A stretch of 64,000 nucleotides of DNA from Wyeomyia smithii (GCF_029784165.1 NC_073695.1:96949485-97013484); one strand, 5' to 3'; positions 45,424 through 56,338 are shown, counted from the first letter of the stretch. Program-made: numbers and translations. The notes: generated by a model from the sequence alone, not told the origin.

Positions 45424-45685
45424 TTGAAGTAGAATACTTCTCTCAGGAAGTTCGGCTACATAGGGATGTGAAATGAAAATCTAAAACCGAAAAAAGTGAA
45501 AAATATGTCCAATTTCAAATGCTAATAAACCGGTTAGTTTTGATGGATTTCCTTCGTTCTTGCAGCAATAGATTGGAAAATCTTCTAAGATTTTTCCCAA
45601 AAGAAGATAATTGTAATTTTATTATTCACACTATTGTACTATTGAAAATAGTCAAGCCTTGTCAAAACGAAAAATTCGACCTCTG

Positions 45686-45770
45686 ATTGGTCGTTATATG
45701 ATTGCTTCCCAAGCACGGTCGACAGAATCATATACCTTGCAATTGAAAACATGCTATTTCCCCTATATAA
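45686..45770 (+). promoter_or_regulatory. CCAAT/TATA-type promoter candidate in element F
   Basis: ATTGG (inverted CCAAT) at 45686-45690 is followed 74 bp later by TATATAA at 45764-45770, the usual spacing of a Pol II core promoter. The same 'ctctgattggtcg' is present in copy B (~31503). Function is inferred from motifs only. Confidence 0.4.
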
Positions 45771-45976
45771 GAGCCGGTTTCAGCCGAAGCCGCTCATAAT
45801 AGTTCTAGACAGCGACAACAGCAGTCGTCCTTCCTTAGCCGCAGCACTAGCCCTGTGGTTGGTCACCACTTCTCAGGAGCATCGCGGTTTTTCTCAGCGT
45901 GTGTCGCCAGACTGCCATTATTCCCCCCGTGTTGCATGAAGATTGCCATCAGGAAATCCAATTTTGGAAATCAAAA

Positions 45977-45992
45977 TGCCTTTTTCAAGGCA
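45977..45992 (+). other. Histone-type stem-loop 1 in element F
   Basis: TGCCTT-TTTC-AAGGCA, a 6-bp stem with a 4-base UUUC loop. It matches the metazoan histone mRNA 3' stem-loop pattern except for the first pair (U-A in place of G-C). The flank is A-rich upstream, and 'aataaac' follows. Confidence 0.5.
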
Positions 45993-46197
45993 AATAAACA
46001 AGTCATTGAAAGTTAATAATTTTTGACAACGCAAGTAAGCATTCTGTGTTGGATCCTAGCAATTTAAATCTGTCGCACACGTCTAACTTACTGAATGTGA
46101 AATAGCTTCCACAGTACATGTTATCCGTGTATCTTAATTCCCCCACTGTTAGAGCAGCTCAACAGTTGCGATCAACAACCGATTTTGAACCGCAAAA

Positions 46198-46213
46198 TGC
46201 CTTTTTTAAGGCA
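46198..46213 (+). other. Histone-type stem-loop 2 in element F
   Basis: TGCCTT-TTTT-AAGGCA, the same stem with a UUUU loop, in the same 'gcaaaa...aaataaacaag' context as the others. Confidence 0.5.
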
Positions 46214-46702
46214 AATAAACAAGTAATTGAAGGTTAATTATTTTCTGGCATCAACACAAGCAGACATTCTGTGCGGGATGCAATCAAATTCTGTTGTGGT
46301 TGTCTAATTTTTACTTTATTGAGTTAACCCCCCACTGTTGGGGCAGCGCAAAGGCTGCGATCAGCATAACCGACTACTGCCCTGTTAGAACGCATTCACA
46401 AAAGCAGTAAGTTCGACTATGCAGAGCTAATATGAAGTCGATTCAATCAATCAGCATTAACAGTATTTTGTCGTCTCCCAGCTGCCAAGTTGCAACACGC
46501 AACAGCGAGCAAACGAAATCGCTTGATGTTACAAACCGCAATAAGATACGGGTTAAAACCGTTGCGTGTGTGAGAGCACCGTCGGTGTTTATTCGCTGGA
46601 TACAAAAATCAAATGCGAATTGTGGAATAATTCGTCTAGAGAACATTAGAGAATGTAACAACTGAACAGAAAGGCGTGGCCCATTACGTAGCACCCTACG
46701 GC

Positions 46703-46709
46703 TATAAAA
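46703..46709 (+). promoter_or_regulatory. TATA box, second unit of element F
   Basis: CGGCTATAAAA at ~46700-46709, preceded by 'gcgtggcccattacgtagcac' in part. It is repeated with small changes at 47602. It is followed by a similar CAG-rich leader ('cagcagtagcagcag' type) in both units. Confidence 0.4.
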
Positions 46710-46964
46710 AAATGTTTCTGGGAAAAATAGCTACATTCATTATTCGGAAGGTGAGCTGGAAGGACCGTCCACAACGTTGACAGCAGTAGCAGCAGACATC
46801 AGCACTTAGCACTGAGTGAGCAGTAACAGACCATAGCAGCGGGTTGCGCCTGTGGCTGCCTTCAAATTAAACACTTGCCCTGTGCTTGGTCAGCAGGTCT
46901 CAGGAGCAGCGCGGTTCTTCTCAGCGTATGTTGCCATCAGGAAATCCAATTTTGAACATCAAAA

Positions 46965-46980
46965 TGCCTTTTTCAAGGCA
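46965..46980 (+). other. Histone-type stem-loop 3 in element F
   Basis: Identical 16-base hairpin to the one at 45977, in the second large unit. Confidence 0.5.
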
Positions 46981-47185
46981 AATAAACAAGTCATAGAAAG
47001 TTAGTAGTTTTTGACAACGCAAGCAAGCATTCTTTGTTGGATCCTAGCAATTTAAATCTGTCGCACCCGTATAATTTACTGAATGTAAAATAGCTTCCAC
47101 AGTGCATGTTTTCCGTGTATCTTAATTTCCCCACTATTGGGACAGCTCAAAGGTTGCGATCAGCAACCGATTTTAAACCGCAAAA

Positions 47186-47201
47186 TTCCTTTTTCAAGGC
47201 A
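47186..47201 (+). other. Histone-type stem-loop 4 in element F, one mismatch
   Basis: TTCCTT-TTTC-AAGGCA. The second stem position, critical in histone hairpins, is mutated (G to T), so this copy looks decayed. Confidence 0.45.
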
Positions 47202-47601
47202 AATAAACAAATAATTGAAAAGTTATAATTTTCTGTCATCAACACAAGCAGATATTCTGTGCGGAATGCAATCGAATTCTGTTGTGGTTGTCTAATTTTT
47301 ACTTCATTGAGTTAACCCCCCACTGTTGGGGCAGCGCAAAGGCTGTGATCAGCATAACCGATTTTAGATAACAAACTGCCCTGTTAGAACGCATTCACAA
47401 AGGCAGTTAGTGCGACTATGCAGAGCTAATATGAAGTCGATTCAATCAATCAGCATTACCAGAATTTCTTCGTCTCCCAGCTGCCAAGTTGCAAATGGGT
47501 ACAAAAATCAAATGCGAATTGTGGAATAACTCGTCTGAAGAACATTATAAAATGGTGAAACTGAACAGAAAGGCGTGGCCTATTTCGTAGCACCCTTCGG
47601 C

Positions 47602-47608
47602 TATAAAA
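47602..47608 (+). promoter_or_regulatory. TATA box, third unit of element F
   Basis: TATAAAA at 47602-47608 in the context 'gcacccttcggctataaaag', conserved with the 46703 unit over more than 150 bp on each side. Confidence 0.4.
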
Positions 47609-48430
47609 GAGTGTTTCTGGGAAAACTAGCTACATTCATTAGTCGGATGGTGAGCTTGATGAACCGTCCACAACGTTGACAGCAGTAGCAGCAGATATCA
47701 GCACTCAGCAGTAACAGAGGATAGCAGCGGGTTGCGCCTGTGGCTGCCTTCAAATTAAACAAATCACTTGCCCTGTGGTTGGTCACCATGTTTCAGGCCT
47801 CTGCCAGGCTGAACGCCAACGCGAGCGATCGGGCGAGATTTTTGCCGTACATCAGCCAGCACTTCCTCTAATGAAAAAGTTGGATCATTTTGTTCTGAAG
47901 AATATTACTGTCGGTAATATTACAGAGATGCGATTGCATTATATCCGAAACGGAGTAAAACAATTGTTCTTTTAAGGACAAATAAAACACTTAATTTGAA
48001 GAGTTAATAGCTTTGGGTACCAGTAGCAGTATGGTAACAGCCTCAGCGGTAGGTACAGCCGGCACTTACCTGAGGTCGATGTTATAAGGTAGTAAATGGA
48101 AGCGGCACGGCGAAACAGTTCGGGTGTGCTTAGACGCGCGTCATTTTTCGTTGTTGATATTATTCCCCACATGAAACGACGCGCTTTCGTACGATAGCAG
48201 TGGTATTAGCGGTAGATGCATTTGCCAACACTTGCTCCAGTAAAGCCGTGTCTAATTTTCAATGTGAAAACACCTCTCTATTGTGTTGGCAGTGCGCATT
48301 AGGCCTCTGCCAGGCTGAACGCGAAAAGCGGCGCGAACCGATTCACCCGGCCGTTGGTTAATGTACAGCCGTGAGTAGAGCTGTGTAAAAGTATTCTACT
48401 TCAACCTTGCGGTCGTGGCTTTGCACACAA

Positions 48431-49027
48431 CCCTCCTGTGATTTTTTTTTTAAAAACGTCTCAAGCTCGTCATACAGCAAAGAGGGGGGCAATCCCAGCT
48501 AATATGACATAAATGTTTTCAATAAACACTGCTTCAATAAAAATTATTCAGGAAAGAGTAACTTTCGCATATTTTTTTTTTCAACATATTTTTAAAGTGT
48601 ATTCGAATTTATTGGATACTCTGTAGGCATTTAAATTTCCAAAATCAACCAGTTTTTCCAGTCCAAATGTTTTGAAAATAAATAATACGGAGATTTCTTA
48701 AAATAAATGGTTAAATGGTACTTTTTTCTAAAATTTGAGAGAAATACCAAAAAATTGAGAATTTGACTGAAATACTGTAGATAACAGTATTAAACTCCCC
48801 CTAATTCCATTTTGAACATTTTTATTTAAATATATTCAATGAGAATGATTCTTCTAGTCGTAAAAAACTATCATTTAGAATTTAAATGGAATAATAGAGA
48901 TAATAGTTAACATATGATATGTCTCATTTACATTTTTTTGCCGCATAAAAAATGCAAAAATGTTCAAACGTTAGTATTGGATTAGTTTGTATATCTAAAA
49001 ATCTGTTTGTTGTACAGTATATTTATT
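48431..49027. other. No gene seen
   Basis: AT-rich sequence between element F and the foldback at 49028. No repeats or motifs were recognised. Confidence 0.4.
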
Positions 49028-49925
49028 AGGGTGGGGAATCGTTATATGGAAAAAACGAAACTAGATAGCAGAAAGCCAGAGCCAAGATTTTTTGTTCCAT
49101 TTGGGGCCCCAAACAATCCTGAATTCATTGGAAGTCGATTGGTTTTGTCTCCGCTTGGCGCATTGCTTTTTAAATTTATATGGAGATTTGTACGGAATAA
49201 AACAACTTTTTTGCCTTTTCTATTCTAAAGAGCTCAAAATGACTCAAACCATAGGTTCCATGACTTCAAATGGTAGGTTTTTTGATGCCTAACAACTTGG
49301 CCGTAGACACTAAAGAGTTAGAATGTGCCAAAAAAATACTAGAGCTGTTCAATGTTTAGTATGTCGAAATTTAGGTTGCAAATCATTTTTTCTGCCAACA
49401 CTGCCAGTGTACCGGCGTTAGTCAGATTTTCATCAGAAGTAACCTCTGAAACACGTTGTAGATTCTATTCACGCCCAGAATATTGACCTAAATTTGTTTG
49501 CTTGATCCAGCTGAGTGTATAAACTCGTTACGACAGGTTACTTCTGACGGGAATCCTACGGTACATTGGTAATGTTGGCAGAAAACAAGATTTTCTGCAT
49601 AAAAATCGACATACTCAACTTTGAACAGCTATAGCTCTTTTTAGGGATACTCTAGCTCTCCAGTGTTTTCTGCAAAGTTGTTAGGCATCTAAAATACTAT
49701 ACATGAACATAATGTAGTGCATTATTAGAGCATTATTGAGCTCTCTAGAAAGGTAAATGCAAAAAAGTAGGTTTGCCCATATAAATTTTCATACAAATTT
49801 GAAATGCAATGCGCCAAGCGGAGACAAAATGAATCGACTTCAGGTAAGTTTAGGGTTGTTTGGAACCCCAAAAGGAACCAAAAAAACTTGGTTCTGGAAA
49901 ATCGATCACTTTTCTCCATCCAAAT
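49028..49925. mobile_element. Foldback element with ~190-bp inverted arms
   Basis: The left arm (49028-49240) and right arm (49733-49925) are inverted copies. For example, 'gtctccgcttggcgcattgc' at 49148 pairs with 'gcaatgcgccaagcggagac' at 49807. The ~490-bp loop contains no reading frame of interest. The divergence between the arms (indels, ~20% by eye) suggests an old insertion. Confidence 0.8.
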
Positions 49926-50079
49926 ATTTATCTACATTTACTTTTATGTGCTGCAATAGAACATCTAAATCGGTTTATTGTAAATAAGTAAAAATGTACG
50001 CCAAAGATTACGAGTATACTACCGTCCAAATCATAGTAGTCCTATGTTCTACACAAATCTTATGCACTCAAGGACAACT

Positions 50080-50660
50080 ATGCCGCGGCCCTGGATGTCA
50101 TTTGGCCACAGTTTATCGCATCGAAAAGAAAATATTGCTTGCAATCCGGTACGTTCTTTAACGAAACTTGCCAAGAATGCCAAAATTTTTGAAAAATCCA
50201 TGGGGAGAATTATCTGAGAAGACTTGCACGTATCTTCCAGAGCCAGAGTGAAACGCCACATAACCACGGAGCGGATGAAAGAACTACGAGTGACTCGTTC
50301 GAAGAAATTTTTTCCTTGCTAAAAAGGAAAAAAGGATAATTCTGTTCTCCGACGAGAAGCCGTTTAGCATCGATGCTGTGTCAAACAGCCTCACAGAGCG
50401 GTTCATTTCACCGAAGAAAACTGAGGATGTTCCTGATAAGATGAAATTTAAGTTCCAAACCAAAGATCCGGCTAGTGTAATGATTTTTGGCTTAGTAGCG
50501 TCCAACGATTTGAAAATGCCGCCTGTTTTTATCAATACTGGCGATGAAATCAAGTGACTGACACTGACAATTAAAAAAGTTCTACGAGAAGTGAAGTAAG
50601 TGAATAGTTCCCGCAAAGGCTACATGCCGCAAGCCGACATGTGCAGGAAAGAAACAATAC
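50080..50660 (+). pseudogene. Tc1/mariner (ITm-like) transposase N-terminal and central relic
   Basis: Plus-strand fragments read a helix-turn-helix-like start, CHLATVYRIEKKI-type in degraded form (~50095-50125), then LARNAKIFEKSMG-type basic sequence. KRIILFSDEKPFSIDAVSNS (~50330-50390) contains the first catalytic Asp of the DDE triad. KMKFKFQTKDPASVMIFGLV and ASNDLKMPPVFINTGDEIK (~50440-50555) follow. A stop follows, and the block with the second and third acids is missing. The sequence fits the mosquito ITm branch of Tc1/mariner. A related stretch of the upstream sequence recurs at 52.8-52.9 kb. Confidence 0.75.
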
Positions 50661-51079
50661 TACGACGAGCACCTTAACGGCGATGTAGAAGACGACGATA
50701 AAGTGGAGTACACCTTAGTGTACACGCCTTTTGCCATGATTATCCGTTGTATACGTAAGGTCAACAATTTTTTTAGAACTCGTAGCCGTAGGTTATTTAG
50801 AGCCAAAAGAATATCGAACCGAAAAGAATATGCACAAACGACAGCAAATGAACTACGCGTGACACAATCAAAACGTAACCATGAATGCAGATACAATTTT
50901 CAAACCATGCCTGCTGTGATCACATCAAGATTGTTTACGTGTGCTGCAAATGCATATTTTCAGACCAAAGGAGTTCTTATTTAATTATTTAATTATTAAT
51001 TTTGTATAATTTCACAATATTACTCATAGAGTAAAAGCTCCAAGAAGTTCCGGGCTGAAATTTTTCATACTCAAACCTA

Positions 51080-51960
51080 CACTCTAAAAAATTTCCACGT
51101 AAAATCTACCTGAAAAATCACGTAAGGAACTGACTCGAAGAAAATCTGCCGCTTTACTTGGCATTAGTAACTTTCACCTAAATTTCACGTACGGCTCACT
51201 GTCAATCCACGTAAAATCAGTCAAATTATAATGTGAACAGTTTCCGCGTGTTGGTATTTGTGTGTTTTGACAGTGTTCGTGTTAGTGCGGCTGTGATGTG
51301 ACGTTTCAGACAACGTGAGTTTTTTAGTATGCACAAAAAAAAATATGGCGTACGAAGAGAACGTTAAGGACACACAACTCCTACACAATTTGTGTTTACT
51401 GGAGGATTTATCGAATGCCTCCCTAAAAATATTAGACGGTAATTCTGTATTTCATTAACTAATCGCATCGTTTTATTTATGTTTCGTTTGCAGTACGAAG
51501 AATCGGCATTTTTTCATTGCTAGCTACGAAGGAGGAAGTATTCACGAAAAAGTGGAGGAAGTGTTTACGAACGTCCACTTTACAATTTCTTAAATTCTTA
51601 AATGGAAAAAGCCGGTAATTATATTTGTTGAAATTTTGAAAATAAATTACATTTCTAATATACACTGTGTATTTCATTTGCGTGAAATTCACGTAGATTC
51701 CACCGAAATATCACATAAAATGTACATGAAAATCATGTAGAGTTCAAACGTTATGGTTTCACCTAAACATCACGTAAAAAGGTACGTGAAAATCAGGTTA
51801 CAATTACCTGACCAACACGTAGACGATTGCCACTGAAGTTGACACCAACACACTGACACATGGTCGGCTTTCAAAAAATCGGCAAAAGTTACGTGAAAAG
51901 AAGGTGGATGAGAATCAGCCACTTTTCCAGGTAAATTTTACGCGCATATTTGTCAGAGTG
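51080..51960. mobile_element. TA-flanked MITE (881 bp) containing exon-like sequence
   Basis: The ends CACTCTAAAAAATTTCCACG (51080) and the reverse complement of CACTCTGACAAATATGCGCG (ending 51960) start with the same six bases and are similar over about 40 bp. TA flanks both sides (51078-51079 and 51961-51962). Subterminal 'cacgtaaaa' and 'acctgaaaa' strings repeat in both arms. The centre (51345-51618) holds an ATG-initiated frame with a consensus short intron. Confidence 0.75.
51345..51618 (+). CDS. Putative spliced 72-aa reading frame carried by the MITE
   Basis: ATG at 51345. Exon 1 is 51345-51438, intron 51439-51493 (55 bp, GTAATT...TTTGCAG with a pyrimidine-rich 3' side), exon 2 51494-51618. 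The joined length is 219 nt, exactly 73 codons including the stop. The product starts MAYEENVKDTQLLHNLCLLE and continues with a basic second half (RRIGIFSLLATKEEVFTKKW). I do not recognise a family. Unspliced, the frame ends after 35 codons. The intron size and sites are typical of insect genes, which suggests capture of host gene exons by the element. It could equally be chance, and expression is unknown. Confidence 0.35.
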
Positions 51961-52439
51961 TAGTTTAAAATTCTTTCAGCCCTGGGAGTTTCAGGTTGCG
52001 CTTTTGTGCGCTAATTGAGATATGACATTTACAAAAAATCATCAAAATTATCGTTTTTTTTTTTTATATCTTAATAACTACGGGCACTAGCCATCCTATT
52101 TCTGTGGCAAAGTTCAAAGTTTGAGAGATTTATAATTTGAAACTCCTAGAGTTTGTTAGTACACTTAGAAAAATAATATAAAATGAAATTAACCGTTTTT
52201 AGTCCATTTTGTCCAAAAAAGTTAAGATCTCAGATACCGTGGCTCCTCGAGTAGTTGTGACTTTGGAAGAGTTTCATATTATTGGCTGATGAACAACATT
52301 TTAAAAGAAGCTATCCTTCTAAATCGAAAATATGAAGGAAAAAATAATACTAGTTAAGTACACGATTAGTACAAATATTTTCATACAAAAATATTTCTTA
52401 TTTTTTCTCATTAACATTACATTTATCTATATTTACTTT

Positions 52440-52960
52440 ATGTGCTACGAGAGAACATCAGAATCGGTTTATTGTAAATAAGTAAGCGGTTCTCAACCTG
52501 GGGTACGCGTACCTCTGGGGGTACTCGAAAGCCTTCAGGGGTTACGCGAAAGAAAAATCAGTAATGGCGGACGAAACAATTTTCCTCTAAAATACTTCAT
52601 TTGTTTTTCAATCTTGCTCTTAAAACATGACTGTAGCAATCAAAACAAACCAATGTTCAATTTGAAACCTAATCAAGACTACCACAACATGATCTACCAC
52701 TACTCTCTCCAACTCTGCGAGAACATTCCAAGCCAGGGGGTACACTCGATATGAAAAATATCGCCAAGGGGTACGCGAACAAAAAAAGGTTGAGAACCGC
52801 TGTTCTACACAAATCTTATGCACGCTGGGAAAACTATGCCGCAGCCCTGGATGTCATTTTGTCACAGTTTATCGCATCGAAAAGTTTCTACAGGTTGACC
52901 CTAAACAGCAAAAGCTACTTCTGGTTACAGACAACGTATTTGAGTGTAATGAAGCGATAA
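52440..52960 (+). repeat. Second copy of the 49.92-50.12 kb sequence, interrupted by a MITE
   Basis: 'atcggtttattgtaaataag' at 52463 and 'ttctacacaaatcttatgca' at 52802, followed by 'tgccgcagccctggatgtca' and 'cacagtttatcgcatcgaaa', match 49.96-50.12 kb with a few changes. The two matching parts are separated by the element at 52485-52801. It is probably a second copy of the same transposase-bearing element's 5' region. Confidence 0.75.
52485..52801. mobile_element. 317-bp hAT-like MITE (AGCGGTTCTCAACCT ends)
   Basis: Perfect 15-bp inverted termini AGCGGTTCTCAACCT (52485-52499) and AGGTTGAGAACCGCT (52787-52801). Internal 'ggggtacgcg' repeats lie near both ends. The (C)AGNGGTTCTCAACC terminus is typical of hAT elements. 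An 8-bp target duplication is not evident. Confidence 0.75.
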
Positions 52961-52977
52961 TCAGCAACACTGGTAAA

Positions 52978-53520
52978 GAGTTACAAAGTGTCTTATATAA
53001 AAATTACTTAAAAGTTGTGTTTTCATACTTTACTTTTGTCAGCTACAATTCACAAAAAAACGTTGTTCAAAAAAGCATTTGGGCATACAAAACACACGTT
53101 TTTGTAGAAGACCACACATCTCCAGGACTTTTTCTTACAAAGTTATAGTATGACTTAGCTTACATTTTCGATAAATTTAAGAACGTATAAGATAAAACGG
53201 GGCAAGTGGAATCATGATGACAATACTTTTTCCCAAGTTTAGTTCGAGTGCGCAAAACTGTTATATGTTCCATCCGTCCCAGTCCACCCACTCTCTATAC
53301 TATACGCTGTTAAAGTTATCGAAAAATATGTTAAAATATGCTATAACTTTGTAAGAAAAACTCTTGGAGACGTGTGGTCTTCTACAAAAACGTGGTTTCT
53401 GTATGCCAAAGTTCTTCTTTCAAACAATGATTTCTTGTAAATGTAGCTAACAATAGTTGAATATGAAAAAACAACTGTTGAGTAATTTTTATATAACACT
53501 CTGTCACTCTGTACCCAATG
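52978..53520. mobile_element. Foldback element with ~165-bp inverted arms
   Basis: 'ttatataaaaattact' (52993) and 'agtaatttttatataa' (53482), 'tttttgtagaagaccacaca' (53099) and its inverse (53375), and 'cttacaaagttatag' (53133) and its inverse (53340) are successive matched blocks. Together they make long imperfect arms around a ~180-bp centre. No coding region. Confidence 0.8.
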
Positions 53521-53544
53521 AAGATAGGATTTTTGTCTGTTCAG

Positions 53545-55022
53545 CAAAGTTCGGATTTTACGGGGTTTCGTTGCGCGGATTACGGATTTAACGATTACGG
53601 ATTTTACGCGGATTCCGGAATTAACGCGTTTTTTACGCGGATTTCGGAATTTACGCGGTTTTTCACGCGGATTTCGGAATCTACGCGGTTTTATTTACAC
53701 GGATTCCGGAATTTACGTGAATTTTGACGCGGTTTTTTTCTTACGCAGATTCCGCAATTAACAGGGTTTCCTTGCGCAACTTCCAGAATTTACGCGTAAA
53801 CCGAAATTTACACGTTTTTTACGCGAATCCCAGAAATTACGCGGTTTTTTAAGCGGCTTTTTTACGCGGATTCCAAAATTTATGCGGTTTTACGCAGATT
53901 TCGAAATTCACGAGCTTTTTTTCTTACGCGATTTTGTTTTACGCGGATTCCGGAATTTGCGCGGTTTCTCCTTACACAGATTTTAGAATTCAAAGGGTTT
54001 CCTCACGTGGATTCCGGCATTTACGCAATTTTTTACTTGGATTCCGGAATTAACGCGTTTCTTTTACGCTTATTCCAGATTTTACGCGAATTTTTTCTTG
54101 CACAGACTCCAATTTGGCGTGGTTTTTGGGCGGATTATGGAATTTACGCGTTTTTTAAGCGGCTATTTTTGAGCGGATTCCGGAAGTCATGCGGTTTTTA
54201 TTCACACGGATTCCGGAATTTACGCTATTTTTATTTACACGAATTCCAGAATTTACGCAAGTTTTTTACGCGAATTCTGGAACTTACGCGTTTTTTTACG
54301 CAGCTTCCGGAATATACGCGATTTTTAACGCGGATTCCAGATTTTACTCGTTTTTTTATGCGGACTCCGGAATTTACGCGGTTTTTCACGCGGATTTCGT
54401 AATCTACGCGGTTTTTATTTACACGGATTCCGGAATTTACGTGATTTTTTACGCGGTTTTTTTTCCTACGCAGATTCCGCATTTACAAGGTTTCCTTACG
54501 CAACTTCCGGAATTTACGCGGAAACCGAAATTCACACGTTTTTTACGTGGATTCCATAGTTTACGCGGTTTTTTAAGCGCCTTTTTTACGCGGACTCCAA
54601 GATTTATGCGGTTTTACGCAGATTCTGGATTTTACGAGCTTGTTTTCGTACGCGTTTTTTTACGCGGATTCCGGAATTTACGCGTTTTTTTCCTTTATAC
54701 AGATTCCGGAATTTAATGGGTTTCCTCACGTGGATTCCGGCATTTACGCATTTTTTTTTACGCGGGTTCCGGAATTATCGCGTTTTTTACGCGGATTCCG
54801 GAATTTACACGGTTTTCACGCGATTTTTTAGGCTAATTCTGGAATTTACGCGTTTTTTTCTACACAGATTCCGGAATATACGCGATTTTTAACGCGGATT
54901 CCAGATTTCACTCGTTTTTTACACGGATTTCGGAATTTACGCGGTTTTTTCACGCAGATTCTGGAATTTACGCGCTTTTTTTCTCACCCGATTTTTTTTA
55001 CGCGGATTCCTGAATTTACGCT
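53545..55022. repeat. ACGCGG-rich minisatellite with ~720-bp higher-order repeat, part 1
   Basis: Degenerate units of roughly 25-35 bp follow the pattern TTTACGCGGATTCCGGAA plus a variable T run. Unit order is conserved at long range. The block from ~53640 ('ggaatttacgcggtttttca', then 'ctacgcagattccgca', 'aaaccgaaatt', 'tttttaagcg' and 'tttatgcggttttacgcaga' to ~53915) recurs from ~54360 to ~54640, a shift of about 720 bp. Long frames here (131 and 175 codons, Phe/Tyr/Ala/Asp/Gly repeats) follow from the repeat and are not proteins. Confidence 0.9.
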
Positions 55023-55025
55023 TTT

Positions 55026-56338
55026 GACGTAGAATACGTCTTACGGCAACAATTACAGGGACCCAATTTCAATACATGGATCCAATTTCAAAACCGTAAA
55101 CATCGAGAGCGTCACAAAAATTGTCCAATTTCAAACGTTTTAAACCCAGTCAGTTTCCAACCGATTTCTGTCATTTTTGCAGCAATCGATTGGAAAATCA
55201 TTTAAGCACCCGTCCAAATGCAGGAAATTGTAATCTGATTGTTCAAACTATTGTAATATTGAAAATTGTTGAACAATGTCGAAACGCAAATGTCGATTTT
55301 TGATTGGTCGCTTGCTGCCTTTCCCTAAATAGGACGACAGAATGGAGTACCTACACTGGGGTCTTTTTTTACGCGAGTTATTTTATGCATTTTTTGAACG
55401 CGATAATTTTTTACAACAACGCGGATTATTTCTACGCGATTTGGAAGATTATGTACACGCGGTATCAAATAAATTTAGTATAATTAAATCTAATCTGGTG
55501 GGTCCCTTCTCACTGCTCGATACCGGGCAATGAGAAAGCGGACTCTTTGGCTAAGGTGGGCGCAACAAACGGTGATATTTATGGAAGACCAATTGCTTTT
55601 AATGATTTTTTCTCATTTGTACGTCAGAATACGATCATCAGTTGGCAAAATGCTTGGACCAGAGGGGAACTGGGAAGGTGGTTACATTCCATAATTCCCA
55701 AGGTGTCGACGAACCCGTGGTTCAAGGGGTTGGATGTAGGTCGGGATTTCATTTGCGTGATGTCCCGGCTTATGTCCAACCACTATAGATTTGACGCGCA
55801 TCTCCGTCGTGTTGGGCTCGGGGAAAGTGGTATCTGTGCCTGTGGTGAAGGTTATCACGACATAGAGCACGTTGTTTGGTCATGCCCTGTACACCGTGAC
55901 GCCAGGTCTAAATTAATAGCTTCCCTGCAGGCCGAAGGTAGGCAGTCGGCTGTTCCTGTTCGTGATGTCTTGGCGAGCCGTGACCTATCCTACTTGTCCC
56001 TTATATACGTTTTCCTGAAATCCATCCACGCCCCAGTTTAATCCTATTCCCTTCCGCCTACATCCAACCAAACGACAAGAACACGTTAAGACCCCGGATC
56101 CGGAAACAGCAATCAGACCCGCACGATACTCTCAAGGCCCGAGGGAGACAACCCAATATGCCAGTCCGTAATATCTTGGCCCAGCAGCGGAACATGTGCT
56201 TACCTATGGCAATGAAAACCATCATACATAAACCAGTGCTTTAAATGCGAAATATTTTAGCTTTAAGTTAGATTTAGTTTCAGCTCGTAGTCGGCAGCGA
56301 TTCTACGTTACCTCTGCGGTCGTGTCTTATAAACAACC
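55026..56338. mobile_element. 'GTAGAAT' family member (D) inserted in the minisatellite
   Basis: The left end GACGTAGAATACGTC (55026) with 'ttacggcaac', and the right end ATTCTACGTTA (56300) with 'cctctgcggtcgtgtcttat' and 'aaacaacc' (56338), are the family signatures. ACGCGG repeat lies directly on both sides. The interior includes the 'catcgagagcgtcacaaaaa' block, a short ACGCG-rich piece (55.36-55.46 kb) and an I-clade LINE 3' fragment (55496-56285). Confidence 0.75.
55496..56041 (+). pseudogene. I-clade LINE ORF2 C-terminus (RNase H end and zinc motif), 5' truncated
   Basis: Open from ~55496: WWVPSHCSIPGNEKADSLAK is the end of the RNase H domain (final catalytic Asp region). Then come IISWQNAWTRGELGRWLHSI, DVGRDFICVMSRLMSNHY and the zinc motif CACGEGYHDIEHVVWSC (~55838-55890). 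The natural stop is at 56039-56041. A ~240-bp 3' UTR-like region follows. The frame is uninterrupted over 180 codons, so the copy is fairly young even though its 5' part is missing. The family is similar to, or the same clade as, the element at 61.1-64 kb, whose corresponding region lies beyond the window. Confidence 0.88.

Larger units (their letters stand above)
45424..48430 (+). mobile_element. 3-kb element (F) of the 'GTAGAAT' family with repeated promoter-like units
   Basis: TTGAAGTAGAATACTT (45424-45439) and AAGTATTCTACTTCAA (48389-48404) are perfect 16-bp inverted repeats. The right end extends with 'ccttgcggtcgtggc' and 'acacaacc', the family signature. The interior has a tandem duplication of roughly 0.9-1.0 kb (about 45.86-46.84 and 46.88-47.74 kb) and a ~220-bp sub-repeat inside each copy. 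Repeated features are a TATA box, a CAG-rich leader, and a hairpin of histone 3'-end type. No long reading frame exists. 'gcctctgccaggctgaacgc' occurs twice (~47797 and ~48303). Confidence 0.7.

Noticed and set aside
54007..54716. 131- and 175-codon Phe/Tyr/Ala/Asp/Gly repeat frames, possibly a repeat protein
   Set aside because: The repeats track the DNA minisatellite unit. They appear in several frames and on both strands, and are interrupted wherever unit length is not a multiple of three.
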